Source: an uncultured Coriobacteriales bacterium (GTDB lineage Bacteria; Actinomycetota; Coriobacteriia; Coriobacteriales; UMGS124). Taken from it: a stretch of DNA of 9,679 nt. The notes under the pieces were generated by a model, which saw only the letters and a program-made list of their open reading frames with translations, ran no database searches and had not been told where the DNA came from. Below, one piece after another: positions 1 to 6,998 of this stretch. The DNA is taken from assembly GCA_934662525.1 (NCBI GenBank), contig CAKUKJ010000062.1:1-9679 (forward strand), written 5' to 3'. Made by a program: the position numbers and the translations under genes. Positions within the stretch are counted from its first letter, which is position 1. Every line of letters begins with the position of its first letter.

Positions 1-1
1 G

Positions 2-1162
2 GTCGAGGTGCTTTCCTCCGTCTACGCCCAAACCGGCCGCCAGTTCGTGATCATCATCGACGAGTGGGACTGCATCATGCGCGAGAGCGCCGACGACCAC
101 GAGGCGCAGAAGGCCTACCTGGATTTCCTGCGCGCCTGGCTCAAAGACCAGCCGTTCATTGCGCTTGCCTACATGACGGGAATCTTGCCCGTGAAAAAAT
201 ACGGCAGCCACTCGGCCCTCAACATGTTCGACGAGTTCAGCATGGTCGACCCGCTCGAGATGGCGCCCTTTATGGGCTTCACTTCCGACGAGGTCGCCGC
301 GCTGTGCCAAGAGTGGGGTCGCGACCTGAACGAGTGCAAAGCTTGGTACGACGGCTACCGCCTGCCGGGCGTGGGCGAGGTGTATGCGCCGCGCTCGGTG
401 GTGCGTGCCATGATGTCGGGCGAATTCTCCAGCTACTGGACCCAGACCGAGACGTTCGAGGCCCTGCGCAAATACATCGACATGGACCTGGACGGCCTGC
501 ACGGCAAAGTGGTGGAGCTTGTGGGCGGCGGCCGCGTCGAGGTGAACACGCAGACCTACTCCAACGACATGACGACGCTCAACAGCGCCGACGATGTGCT
601 CACGCTGCTCGTCCACCTGGGGTACCTCGGCTACGACAGGGACACCCGCGAGGTGTTCGTGCCAAACCGCGAGGTGGCGGGTGAGTACGCCAACGCCACG
701 CAGGACAAGGGCTGGGCCGAAGTCGCCCGTAGCATCGCCGACTCCGAGAAGCTGCTGCGCGCCCTGCTCGCCGGCGACGCCGAGGCGGTTGCAGCTGGAG
801 TCGAGCAGGCTCACATGGATGCCGCAAGCGTCATCTCCTACAACCACGAGGAAGACCTGGCCTGCACGCTGAGGCTCGCGTTCTACTCGGCCATGCGCCG
901 CTACCGCCTCGTGCGCGAGGCGCCCGCCGGCAAAGGGTACGCCGACCTGCTCATGGTGCCGCTCAAAAGCTCCGGGGACATACCGGGCGTGGTGGTCGAG
1001 CTCAAGTGGGGGGCATCGGCCGATGAGGCGGTGGCCCAGATTCGCGAGCGCGACTATGTGGCCGCCTTCCGCGGGACCTCCGGTGAGCACCAGGCGCTCC
1101 TGTGCGGCATTGCCTACGACCCCAAGACCAAGCGCCACTCCTGCGTCATCGAGCAGGCATAG
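2..1162 (+). CDS. AAA-ATPase-like protein with C-terminal PD-(D/E)XK nuclease-like domain (5' partial)
   Basis: The open frame runs in from the window edge, so the N-terminus and any Walker A motif lie upstream; about 386 residues are visible. A Walker B-like strand, FVIIIDEWD, is encoded at about 44-70. It is followed by family-typical stretches: YMTGILPVKKYGS, then GFTSDEV, then WYDGY. The C-terminal part has the PD-(D/E)XK pattern: GKGYADLL (Asp codon 944-946), then VVVELKWG (Glu codon 998-1000, Lys 1004-1006), then QIRERDY. This order matches the AAA-ATPase-like/DUF1703 proteins, which are widespread and often multicopy in anaerobic gut bacteria and whose role is not settled. A nucleic-acid target is possible, but nothing here shows one. 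The frame has no internal stop and all three nuclease-like motif residues are kept, so the visible part looks intact. It ends 204 bp before the next gene and is probably a separate transcription unit. Confidence 0.85.
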   Translation, partial: VEVLSSVYAQTGRQFVIIIDEWDCIMRESADDHEAQKAYLDFLRAWLKDQPFIALAYMTGILPVKKYGSHSALNMFDEFSMVDPLEMAPFMGFTSDEVAALCQEWGRDLNECKAWYDGYRLPGVGEVYAPRSVVRAMMSGEFSSYWTQTETFEALRKYIDMDLDGLHGKVVELVGGGRVEVNTQTYSNDMTTLNSADDVLTLLVHLGYLGYDRDTREVFVPNREVAGEYANATQDKGWAEVARSIADSEKLLRALLAGDAEAVAAGVEQAHMDAASVISYNHEEDLACTLRLAFYSAMRRYRLVREAPAGKGYADLLMVPLKSSGDIPGVVVELKWGASADEAVAQIRERDYVAAFRGTSGEHQALLCGIAYDPKTKRHSCVIEQA

Positions 1163-1163
1163 A

Positions 1164-1211
1164 GGCCTGGTTGGTCCATGCGTGCCGCCGGCGAACTTCA
1201 AACCATAGGCC
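1164..1211 (+). terminator. possible terminator hairpin after the AAA/PD-(D/E)XK gene
   Basis: Two bases after the TAG stop, GGCCTGGTT (1164-1172) can pair with AACCATAGGCC (1201-1211), leaving a two-base AT bulge. The 28-nt loop contains a further GC-rich self-complementary stretch (GCCGCCGGC, 1184-1192). No T-run follows, so it is not a textbook intrinsic terminator, but its position directly behind a stop codon fits transcription termination or 3'-end protection. The rest of the gap (1212-1355) shows no convincing -35/-10 pair by eye. Confidence 0.35.
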
Positions 1212-1355
1212 ACGAGTTTCACGCGTCTGCTGCACATACAGAGCCCGTGCCTTTGAGATAGTCATTTCGCGGACGCCGAGCCGGCGGCGCATGGCACGAC
1301 GCACCCTATGGGTAAGCTACCTTCCATGGACGCGGCGCTGCATGCCGCATGGGAC

Positions 1356-1363
1356 AAGGGAGG
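1356..1363 (+). promoter_or_regulatory. ribosome binding site that decides the start at 1367
   Basis: AAGGGAGG lies just before the ATG at 1367. The spacer is only 3 nt, shorter than ideal. The alternative in-frame ATG at 1349 has no purine-rich Shine-Dalgarno sequence before it and lies inside a small palindrome (CATGCCGCATG, 1341-1351). The downstream start is therefore preferred. Confidence 0.6.
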
Positions 1364-1366
1364 CAT

Positions 1367-2707
1367 ATGGCTGCTACGGTGGCAGATTTTGAGAAGGCGG
1401 TGGTGGACCGCTTCGGGGCGGTCGTGGGCGAGCAGGCCCAGGGCGGCAAGCCCGACGCAGCGCGCAACCTGCTGCTGACGGCGTTCAGGGCCAAGCGCTT
1501 CCAGACGCACCACCTGCCTGAACGCCGCCAACCCGGCTGGGGCCGCATCGCCAGCCGCATCGCGCTCGATGACATGGTGGAGCCGCTCATGCATCCCGAG
1601 CGCGCCGCGCTCGCAAGCGTCTTCATGCCCACGGAGATCTTCCGCGCGGCGGGGCTGCTGCCCTACTCGGCCGAGGCGCTCTCGGGATTCGTCACGGCCG
1701 CCAACGCCGAGCAGGCCTTCGTGTCCGAGGCGGAGGCCACGGGCGTCGCCGAGACATACTGCTCGTTCCACAAGGCGCTCATCGGCACGTCGGATTTGGG
1801 CGTGGTGCAGCCTCCCGCGTTCATCGCCAGCTGCTCGCTTGCCTGCGACGCCAACAGCCTCACCTTCAAGTCGATGGGGGCCCAGCTCGGCGTGCCGCAC
1901 CACTTCGTCGACGTGCCCTACGAGGTGGGCGCGGAGTCGGTCGCCTACGTGGCCGACGAGTTGCGCGACCTCGCGCGCGCCCTTGCCGAGCAGGGGCACC
2001 GCGTGGACGAGACCCATCTCATGGCGCTGTGCCGCGACTCCCTCGCCAGCCTACAGGCGCTCGCGTCCAGCCTGCCCGCACGGCACGGCAAGAACATGCG
2101 CAACACGATGGGGCAGGAGATGCAGGCGGCGCTTGCACTGCACCTGTCGCTCGGCAGGCCCATGACGCGCAAGATGTGCGAGCAAATACCTCGCGACTTT
2201 GCCGATGCCGAGCCCTACGAGGGTCTCTCGCTCGTGTGGATGCACGTGCCGCCCTTCTTCCAGGAGCCGCTCCAGCGCATGCTCGACTGCGCCCCTGGCG
2301 CGCAAATCATTGCGAGCGACATGTGCTTCGACGCGGCGGGCGACCCCGCCGGCGCCGACCTGACTGCTTACGACGAGGCTATGCACGCCGGCGACCCCTA
2401 CGCCTTCATGGCGGCGCGCCTTGTGCACAACGCCTTCAACGGCGCAGGCGAGAGGCGTATCGAGCGCGCGCTGCACCTGGCGCGGCAGACCGGCGCCGAC
2501 GGCGTGGTGTGCTTCTGCCAGTGGGGCTGCAAGCACACGCTTGGCCTGTCGCAGCTGGCCAAGGAGACGCTTGAGGCGCAGGGCTTTCCCACGCTCGTGC
2601 TCGAGGGCGACGCCTGCAACAGAGCGAACACGAGCGACGGCCAGGTTGAGACGCGCATGGGCGCCTTCCTTGAGATGCTGCGCTCGCGCAGACAGGAGAC
2701 GAGGTAG
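1367..2707 (+). CDS. 2-hydroxyacyl-CoA dehydratase / benzoyl-CoA reductase family subunit
   Basis: The product has 446 residues from the ATG at 1367, or 452 if the ATG at 1349 is used. It belongs to the HgdA/HgdB, FldB/FldC, BcrB/BcrC superfamily, whose subunits hold iron-sulfur clusters and pass one low-potential electron to a CoA thioester. The family outline is clear: VFMPTEIFRAAGLLPYSAE (residues 86-104), ETYCSFHKALIG (129-140, Cys132), an IASCSLACD segment (Cys156, Cys160), IIASDMCFD (Cys320), VVCFCQWGCKHTLG (Cys382, 384, 388), and a C-terminal EGDACNRANTSDGQVETR segment (413-430, Cys417) leading into the usual AFLEML helix. The length is normal for the large subunit. The next gene starts 2 bp after this stop, so the products are probably made together as partners. 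No CoA-transferase, dehydrogenase or acyl-CoA substrate gene is nearby, so the substrate is unknown. A double-cubane-cluster protein (DCCP)-like role is an alternative to dehydration. Confidence 0.88.
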   Translation: MAATVADFEKAVVDRFGAVVGEQAQGGKPDAARNLLLTAFRAKRFQTHHLPERRQPGWGRIASRIALDDMVEPLMHPERAALASVFMPTEIFRAAGLLPYSAEALSGFVTAANAEQAFVSEAEATGVAETYCSFHKALIGTSDLGVVQPPAFIASCSLACDANSLTFKSMGAQLGVPHHFVDVPYEVGAESVAYVADELRDLARALAEQGHRVDETHLMALCRDSLASLQALASSLPARHGKNMRNTMGQEMQAALALHLSLGRPMTRKMCEQIPRDFADAEPYEGLSLVWMHVPPFFQEPLQRMLDCAPGAQIIASDMCFDAAGDPAGADLTAYDEAMHAGDPYAFMAARLVHNAFNGAGERRIERALHLARQTGADGVVCFCQWGCKHTLGLSQLAKETLEAQGFPTLVLEGDACNRANTSDGQVETRMGAFLEMLRSRRQETR

Positions 2708-2709
2708 AC

Positions 2710-4626
2710 ATGGCCGAGATGAACGGCAAGACGGCGCCCATCGTCTGGGTCGGCTGCAAGTATGCGCCCGTCGAGCTTCTTGCGGGCTTCGGGGCCCAAG
2801 TGCGCACGCTCGACGCCGAGGTGGACTCCTTCGACATGGCCGACAGGCTGGGCGGCGCAAACCTGTGCGGCTACGGCAAGGCGCTGCTCACGCAGGTGCT
2901 GGAGCCGCAGGTACGCATGTTCGTGCTCACCAACTGCTGCGATGTGACGCGCCGCGTGTACGAGATAGCCAAGGCGCGCGGCGAGTTCGACTTCATCTGG
3001 ATGCTCGATCTGCCGCACAAGACGGGCGCCCGCGAGGTCGCACGCATGCGCGCGGAGCTTGCCCGTATGGCCGAGTCGTTTGCCCAGGCCACGGGCCTTT
3101 CGTTCGATGCGGGGCGGGCATGTGCGGCGTTCGAGCCGCCCGTGCCGCTCAAGGGGCCGCACGTGACCCTGCTGGGCGCCCATGCCCCCCAGGCGCTCGT
3201 GGAGGCTGCCGCTATAGGGCTGCCCGTGCCGGTGGAGAACCTCACATGCTCGGGACGGCGCAGCCTGCCCACCCCGCCGCCCCAACTCGCGCGCGCCCCG
3301 CACGAGGGGCCCTGCTCGGCCTGCATGCCCGGGGAAGCGACCGAAGCCGGCGCGGGCGAAGACTCCCTCGGGCGCTTCCTCGACTGGTACGCCCCCGCGC
3401 TGCTCGGCCAGACGCCCTGCATGCGCATGGACGACGTCTCGGGCCGCAAGGCCCTGACCGGCGGCGACAACGAAGTGGGCGTCGTGTACCACACCATGAA
3501 GTTCTGCGACTACTACGGCTTCGAGTACGCCTCGATGTGCCGAGACGGGAGCGAGACCATGCTCAAAGTAGAGACCGACGGCACCTCGCAAAGCGCAGGC
3601 CAGCTGCGCACAAGGCTGGAGGCGTTCGGCGAGGCCCTGCGCGCACGGCGCAGCAAAAGCGCAGGCAGTGAGCAGGAGACGGGCGGCAACGCGGCGGAAG
3701 GCTCGCAGGCCGGGGGCGAGCCCGGCGTGGTAGGCCACGCAGGCAACGACGCGGCACCAGCGGCGCCCAAGGCCCGCACGGCCACCCGCGTCGCCGACGA
3801 CGCGACCAGCGGCACCGCCGACCCCGCCCTCCCCTGCCGCCCCGGGCGCTTCGTCGTGGGCGTGGACTCCGGCTCCACCACCACCGACGCGGCCCTTGTG
3901 GACATGGATGGCAACCTCGTGGCCGGCGTCATCATCCGCACGGGCGCCAAGGCCAGCGCCTCGGCCCAAAATGCCATCGACCAGGCACTCGCCAAGGCAG
4001 AAGCCACCCGGGCCGACGTGGCCCTCTACGTCTCGACGGGCTATGGCCGCAACGTCATCGAGGGCATGGACGCCGCCATCACCGAGATCACCTGCCACGC
4101 CCGGGGCGCCCACTACCTCGCGCCCGACACGCGCACCGTCATCGACATCGGCGGGCAGGACTCCAAGGCCATCCATCTCGACGAGAACGGCGGCGTGCTC
4201 AACTTCGTCATGAACGACAAGTGCGCTGCCGGCACGGGCCGCTTCCTCGAGATGATGGCCCACACGTTGGAGATGCCCTTGGAAGAGCTGTCACGCGCAG
4301 GCCTTGAGTCCACGCGCGAGGTGCGCATATCCAACATGTGCTCCGTGTTTGCCGAGAGCGAGGTGGTCTCGCTCATCGCCGACGACACGCCCACGGCCGA
4401 CATCGTGCACGGCCTGTGCATGAGCGTGGCCAACAAGACGAAGAGCCTGGCGCGCCGCGTGAACGCCGAGCCCGCCTACCTCATGACAGGCGGAGTGGCA
4501 AACAACGAGGGCGTGGTGCAGGCTCTTTCCGAAGTGCTGGGCGCACCGGTGCGCACCCATGAGGACTCCCAGCTCTGCGGCGCAATCGGGGCCGCGCTGC
4601 TGGGGCTGGAGCGCATCCGGGGGTAA
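2710..4626 (+). CDS. fusion of a 2-hydroxyacyl-CoA dehydratase-like subunit with an HgdC/BadF-type activator ATPase
   Basis: This is one uninterrupted 638-residue frame with two parts. Residues about 10-310 form a compact dehydratase-family subunit: GCKYAPVELLAGFGA near the start, TNCCDVTRRVYE (75-86), ENLTCSGRR (176-184), a CSAC pair (202, 205), VVYHTMKFCDYYGFE (258-272), and a closing ETDGTSQSAGQLRTRLEAF stretch (288-306). Residues about 311-379 are a low-complexity Ala/Gly/Ser/Glu linker. Residues 381-638 are a full activator of the ASKHA fold: phosphate loop VGVDSGSTTTDAALVD (383-398), GGQDSK (481-486), NDKCAAGTG (Cys505), ISNMCSVFAESE (Cys544), and GGVANNEGVV (594-603). The 39-residue gap between Cys505 and Cys544 equals that between the two cysteines holding the dimer-bridging [4Fe-4S] cluster in Acidaminococcus HgdC. 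In that family ATP hydrolysis drives electron transfer to the dehydratase. The preceding gene ends 2 bp upstream, with AGGAG at 2694-2698 and GAGG at 2701-2704 as ribosome sites. The fusion implies a 1:1 ratio of subunit to activator. Confidence 0.88.
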   Translation: MAEMNGKTAPIVWVGCKYAPVELLAGFGAQVRTLDAEVDSFDMADRLGGANLCGYGKALLTQVLEPQVRMFVLTNCCDVTRRVYEIAKARGEFDFIWMLDLPHKTGAREVARMRAELARMAESFAQATGLSFDAGRACAAFEPPVPLKGPHVTLLGAHAPQALVEAAAIGLPVPVENLTCSGRRSLPTPPPQLARAPHEGPCSACMPGEATEAGAGEDSLGRFLDWYAPALLGQTPCMRMDDVSGRKALTGGDNEVGVVYHTMKFCDYYGFEYASMCRDGSETMLKVETDGTSQSAGQLRTRLEAFGEALRARRSKSAGSEQETGGNAAEGSQAGGEPGVVGHAGNDAAPAAPKARTATRVADDATSGTADPALPCRPGRFVVGVDSGSTTTDAALVDMDGNLVAGVIIRTGAKASASAQNAIDQALAKAEATRADVALYVSTGYGRNVIEGMDAAITEITCHARGAHYLAPDTRTVIDIGGQDSKAIHLDENGGVLNFVMNDKCAAGTGRFLEMMAHTLEMPLEELSRAGLESTREVRISNMCSVFAESEVVSLIADDTPTADIVHGLCMSVANKTKSLARRVNAEPAYLMTGGVANNEGVVQALSEVLGAPVRTHEDSQLCGAIGAALLGLERIRG

Positions 4627-4630
4627 CGCC

Positions 4631-4679
4631 GGGCGGCGCAGAGCTGGACCGGCTCGCTCAGCCCGGCCCCGCGCCGCCC
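4631..4679. terminator. GC-rich hairpin between convergent genes, possible bidirectional terminator
   Basis: GGGCGGCGC (4631-4639) is a perfect inverted repeat of GCGCCGCCC (4671-4679). The region between them has smaller pairings, for example GAGC (4641-4644) with GCTC (4652-4655). It starts 4 bp after the TAA of the + strand activator fusion and ends where the stop codon of the - strand Hpt gene begins (4680). This is the expected place for a terminator shared by both directions. There is no T-run on either side, so termination efficiency cannot be judged from sequence alone. Confidence 0.5.
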
Positions 4680-5030
4680 CTACCCCTCCCGGAAGGCCGC
4701 GACGGTCTTCTCGTATTCGGCCCGCACGGCCTCGAACAGGTCGGGCACCCCTACCGCCATCTCGTCGGCGTCGCGCAGGGCCTCCGTCAGCTCGACGGTA
4801 GGCGCCAGCAGGTTGGAGAAGCCCAGGTTCTGGCAGATGCCCTTGAGGGTGTGGGCGGCCAGGAACGCCTCCTTCACGTCCCCCGCCTCAATCGCGGCCC
4901 GCAGCTTGTCGAAGCTCGGGTCGTCGAGGAACTTGCCGGTAAAGCGTTCCACAAGCGCCTCGCTCATCAGGCGGTTGAGAACGCCCTTGTAATCGGCACC
5001 GATGGTCTCGTAAGCGCTGCGCACGTTCAT
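4680..5030 (-). CDS. stand-alone Hpt (histidine phosphotransfer) domain protein
   Basis: This protein of 116 residues is almost entirely one Hpt domain. The hallmark is AAHTLKGICQNLGF at residues 58-71, where His60 is the expected phospho-acceptor; the conserved Lys63 and Gly64 follow. The surrounding helices (for example FTGKFLDDPSFDKL before and LAPTVELTEALRDAD after) fit the four-helix bundle. Hpt proteins shuttle phosphate between receiver domains and have no catalysis of their own. The start ATG (5028-5030) has a good Shine-Dalgarno AAGGAG (5040-5045 on the complement) with a 9-nt spacer. It lies 81 bp downstream of the GGDEF-REC-HD-GYP gene on the same strand. The natural reading is that it links the receiver of the hybrid kinase to the receiver in the c-di-GMP protein. 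No membrane segment or signal peptide is seen, so it should be cytoplasmic. Confidence 0.88.
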   Translation of the reverse strand: MNVRSAYETIGADYKGVLNRLMSEALVERFTGKFLDDPSFDKLRAAIEAGDVKEAFLAAHTLKGICQNLGFSNLLAPTVELTEALRDADEMAVGVPDLFEAVRAEYEKTVAAFREG

Positions 5031-5039
5031 GCTATCAGT

Positions 5040-5045
5040 CTCCTT
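5040..5045 (-). promoter_or_regulatory. strong ribosome binding site of the Hpt gene
   Basis: The complement reads AAGGAG, 9 nt before the ATG at 5030. Together with the separate 81-bp leader this gives the Hpt gene independent translation, unlike the coupled genes upstream in the same block. Confidence 0.7.
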
Positions 5046-5049
5046 GGCT

Positions 5050-5069
5050 GACGACGCCGTCGCGTCGTC
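5050..5069. promoter_or_regulatory. perfect 8-bp hairpin in the Hpt leader
   Basis: GACGACGC (5050-5057) and GCGTCGTC (5062-5069) form a perfect stem with a 4-nt loop. On the - strand it lies between the stop of the GGDEF-REC-HD-GYP gene (5112) and the Shine-Dalgarno of the Hpt gene (5045), only a few bases before the latter. No T-run follows it on the - strand, so it is not an obvious terminator. It may be an RNA-processing or stabilising hairpin that sets the Hpt level separately from the upstream genes, or an operator. No function is shown. Confidence 0.45.
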
Positions 5070-5111
5070 GGGTATATGGGCAAATCAGTCGAACCGGGCA
5101 GGCCGGGGCGG

Positions 5112-6998
5112 TCACTCGTCTTCGGGCTGGACCGGCGCGACGGGCAGGTCCTGCCCGATCTCGGCCAAGATGCGGTCTTGGACGTCGATCAGGCACTCCA
5201 TGAGCAGGGGGTTGAAGGTGCCGCACTCCCCGTTCATGATCATACGCATGGCCTCCTCATGCGGGATGGCGGGCTTGTACACGCGCTCGCTCGTGAGGGC
5301 GTCGTACACGTCGGCCACGCTCACCACCTGCGCCTCGATGGGAATCTCGTCGCCCTTGAGGCCATCAGGATAGCCGCGGCCGTCCCAGCGCTCATGGTGC
5401 CAGTGGCAGATGGCCTTCGCCACCTTCATCAGCTCGTCGTCCTTGTACTGGCTCATGTTCTCAAGCATCTGAGCGCCGATGGCGGCGTGCGTCTTCATGA
5501 CCTCGAACTCCTCGGGGGTCAGACGCCCCGGCTTGTTGAGGATGGAGTCGGGGATGGCCATCTTGCCGATGTCGTGCAGCGTCGAGGCCATGGCGATGGT
5601 CTGGCGCTGGGCGGCGGGGATGATGTATTTGCTGGTCTTCTGCACCAGGCGCTCGAGCAGTATCTCGGTAAGGTTGCGGATATGGAGCACATGCAGGCCG
5701 CTCTCGCCGTTGCGCAGCTCCATCGAGCCGGCCATGATGTCCACGAGCATGCGGCTCTCCCGCTCGCGCTCGGCATACTGTTTGGCCAGCAGCGACGAGA
5801 GCCGGCGTTGCTTGGCATAGAGGTGCATGATGTTGCTCACGCGCCGACGCACGACGCGGATGTCGAACGGGCGGCTGATGTAGTCGGAGGCGCCCAGCTC
5901 GTAGGCGTTGAACACCACGTCTTCGCTCTCCTCGGCGCTGATCATGATGACGGGGACGTCCTCGATCCAGCCGGAGGCGCTCATGCGCGAGAGGACCTCG
6001 AAGCCGTTTATGCCGGGCATCACGATGTCGAGCAGCACAAGGGAGATGCACGACGCGCTCTTCTCGAGGACCGCGATCGCCTCCTCGCCGGAAGCCGCCT
6101 CGATGATGGCGTACTCGTCCTTGAGCATCTCGCGCAAGATGTCGCGGTTCATCTCGGAGTCGTCCACGATGAGGACCAACGGCTTGCGGTACTCGGGCAA
6201 CCGGGCGGCCTCGGCCTCCGTCACGACGGTGGCCTTGTTGCGCTTGGCGCGGTACATGAGCTTGTCGGCCACGCGCACGGAGTCCTCGATGGAGCGCCCG
6301 TCGGCAAGCACTCCGCCGATGGAGACGGAAAGCTTCATCTGCGGGTATTCCGGCACGGTGGTGTCCTTGACGCGGTCGGCCACGCGCTGGAGCTTGCTGG
6401 CGAAGTCCTCGCGGCTGATGTCGGGAATCACGAGGACGAACTCGTCGCCGCCGTAGCGCACGAACAGGTCGGTCGTTCGAACCGTGGCGCGCACGGCCTT
6501 GGAGACTGCCGCAATGGCCAGGTCGCCGGCATAGTGGCCGAGCATGTCGTTCACGATCTTGAAGTCGTCGAGGTCGAGGATGGCCACGCCGGCGTTGAGG
6601 AACTGGTGGCGGAGCTTGTCCTCATAGAACCGGCGGTTGTAGGCGCCGGAGAGGGCGTCGATGTAGAGCAGGCCGTTGGCGTCCGTGGCCTGCGCCATCT
6701 CCAGGGGCCAGGCATAGAGGAGCACGTGCGGCACGCCGTCGACCTCGACGTAGCGGGCCGTGGCGCGGTGCTGGGTGTCGCCCATGCGCAGCGATCGCGT
6801 CTGCTCGCCGCCCTCGTGCAGCACCTCCTCGGCCACCTTGCGCATGCACGGGCAGTCGACCCCGCACATGAGGCAGTGCATGTCGGCCTCTATGCCATGT
6901 TTGTCGAGCAGCTCCACCACAGGGTACAGCTGCTTGTAGCGAATGATTTCCTCGTCGGCCTGCATGCGGGTCAAAGAGACATCTCGCTGTTCGTTCAT
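5112..6998 (-). CDS. GGDEF-REC-HD-GYP protein: c-di-GMP synthesis and breakdown domains around a receiver
   Basis: The product has 628 residues and four segments. Residues 1-110 form an N-terminal, possibly PAS-like region with a cysteine cluster, CLMCGVDCPC (Cys42, 45, 49, 51). Residues about 111-262 are a GGDEF diguanylate cyclase domain with an intact RYGGDEF (181-187), metal-site DLDDFK (142-147) and an inhibitory-site RTTD (174-177) exactly five residues before GGDEF. Residues about 273-392 are a receiver domain: acidic pair Asp279-Asp280, phospho-acceptor Asp324 in LLDIVMP, Ser354. The normally conserved Lys is Arg376 (YISRPF). Residues about 405-616 are an HD-GYP phosphodiesterase: TLHDIGK (His475-Asp476), MKTHAAIG, HWHHERWDGRGYP (532-544) and VADVYDAL. 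Both catalytic domains look competent. No membrane segment is seen. The start overlaps the kinase stop as ATGA (6995-6998), with AGAGGA (7006-7011) 7 nt upstream. It should be the output of the neighbouring kinase through Asp324. Confidence 0.93.
   Translation of the reverse strand: MNEQRDVSLTRMQADEEIIRYKQLYPVVELLDKHGIEADMHCLMCGVDCPCMRKVAEEVLHEGGEQTRSLRMGDTQHRATARYVEVDGVPHVLLYAWPLEMAQATDANGLLYIDALSGAYNRRFYEDKLRHQFLNAGVAILDLDDFKIVNDMLGHYAGDLAIAAVSKAVRATVRTTDLFVRYGGDEFVLVIPDISREDFASKLQRVADRVKDTTVPEYPQMKLSVSIGGVLADGRSIEDSVRVADKLMYRAKRNKATVVTEAEAARLPEYRKPLVLIVDDSEMNRDILREMLKDEYAIIEAASGEEAIAVLEKSASCISLVLLDIVMPGINGFEVLSRMSASGWIEDVPVIMISAEESEDVVFNAYELGASDYISRPFDIRVVRRRVSNIMHLYAKQRRLSSLLAKQYAERERESRMLVDIMAGSMELRNGESGLHVLHIRNLTEILLERLVQKTSKYIIPAAQRQTIAMASTLHDIGKMAIPDSILNKPGRLTPEEFEVMKTHAAIGAQMLENMSQYKDDELMKVAKAICHWHHERWDGRGYPDGLKGDEIPIEAQVVSVADVYDALTSERVYKPAIPHEEAMRMIMNGECGTFNPLLMECLIDVQDRILAEIGQDLPVAPVQPEDE

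Noticed and set aside
1303..1313. Small palindrome ACCCTATGGGT as an operator
   Set aside because: Four-base arms with a three-base centre are expected by chance and no second copy is seen nearby.
1251..1318. Promoter for the dehydratase genes (for example GATAGT at 1257 or TAAGCT at 1313)
   Set aside because: Neither -10-like word has a credible -35 partner at 16-18 bp, so no promoter is called; one probably exists in 1212-1355 but cannot be placed by eye.
2398..4263. 621-codon open frame on the - strand, opposite the dehydratase-activator fusion
   Set aside because: Ala/His/Gly/Arg-rich with no domain outline, while the + strand carries the full dehydratase-like and activator motifs.
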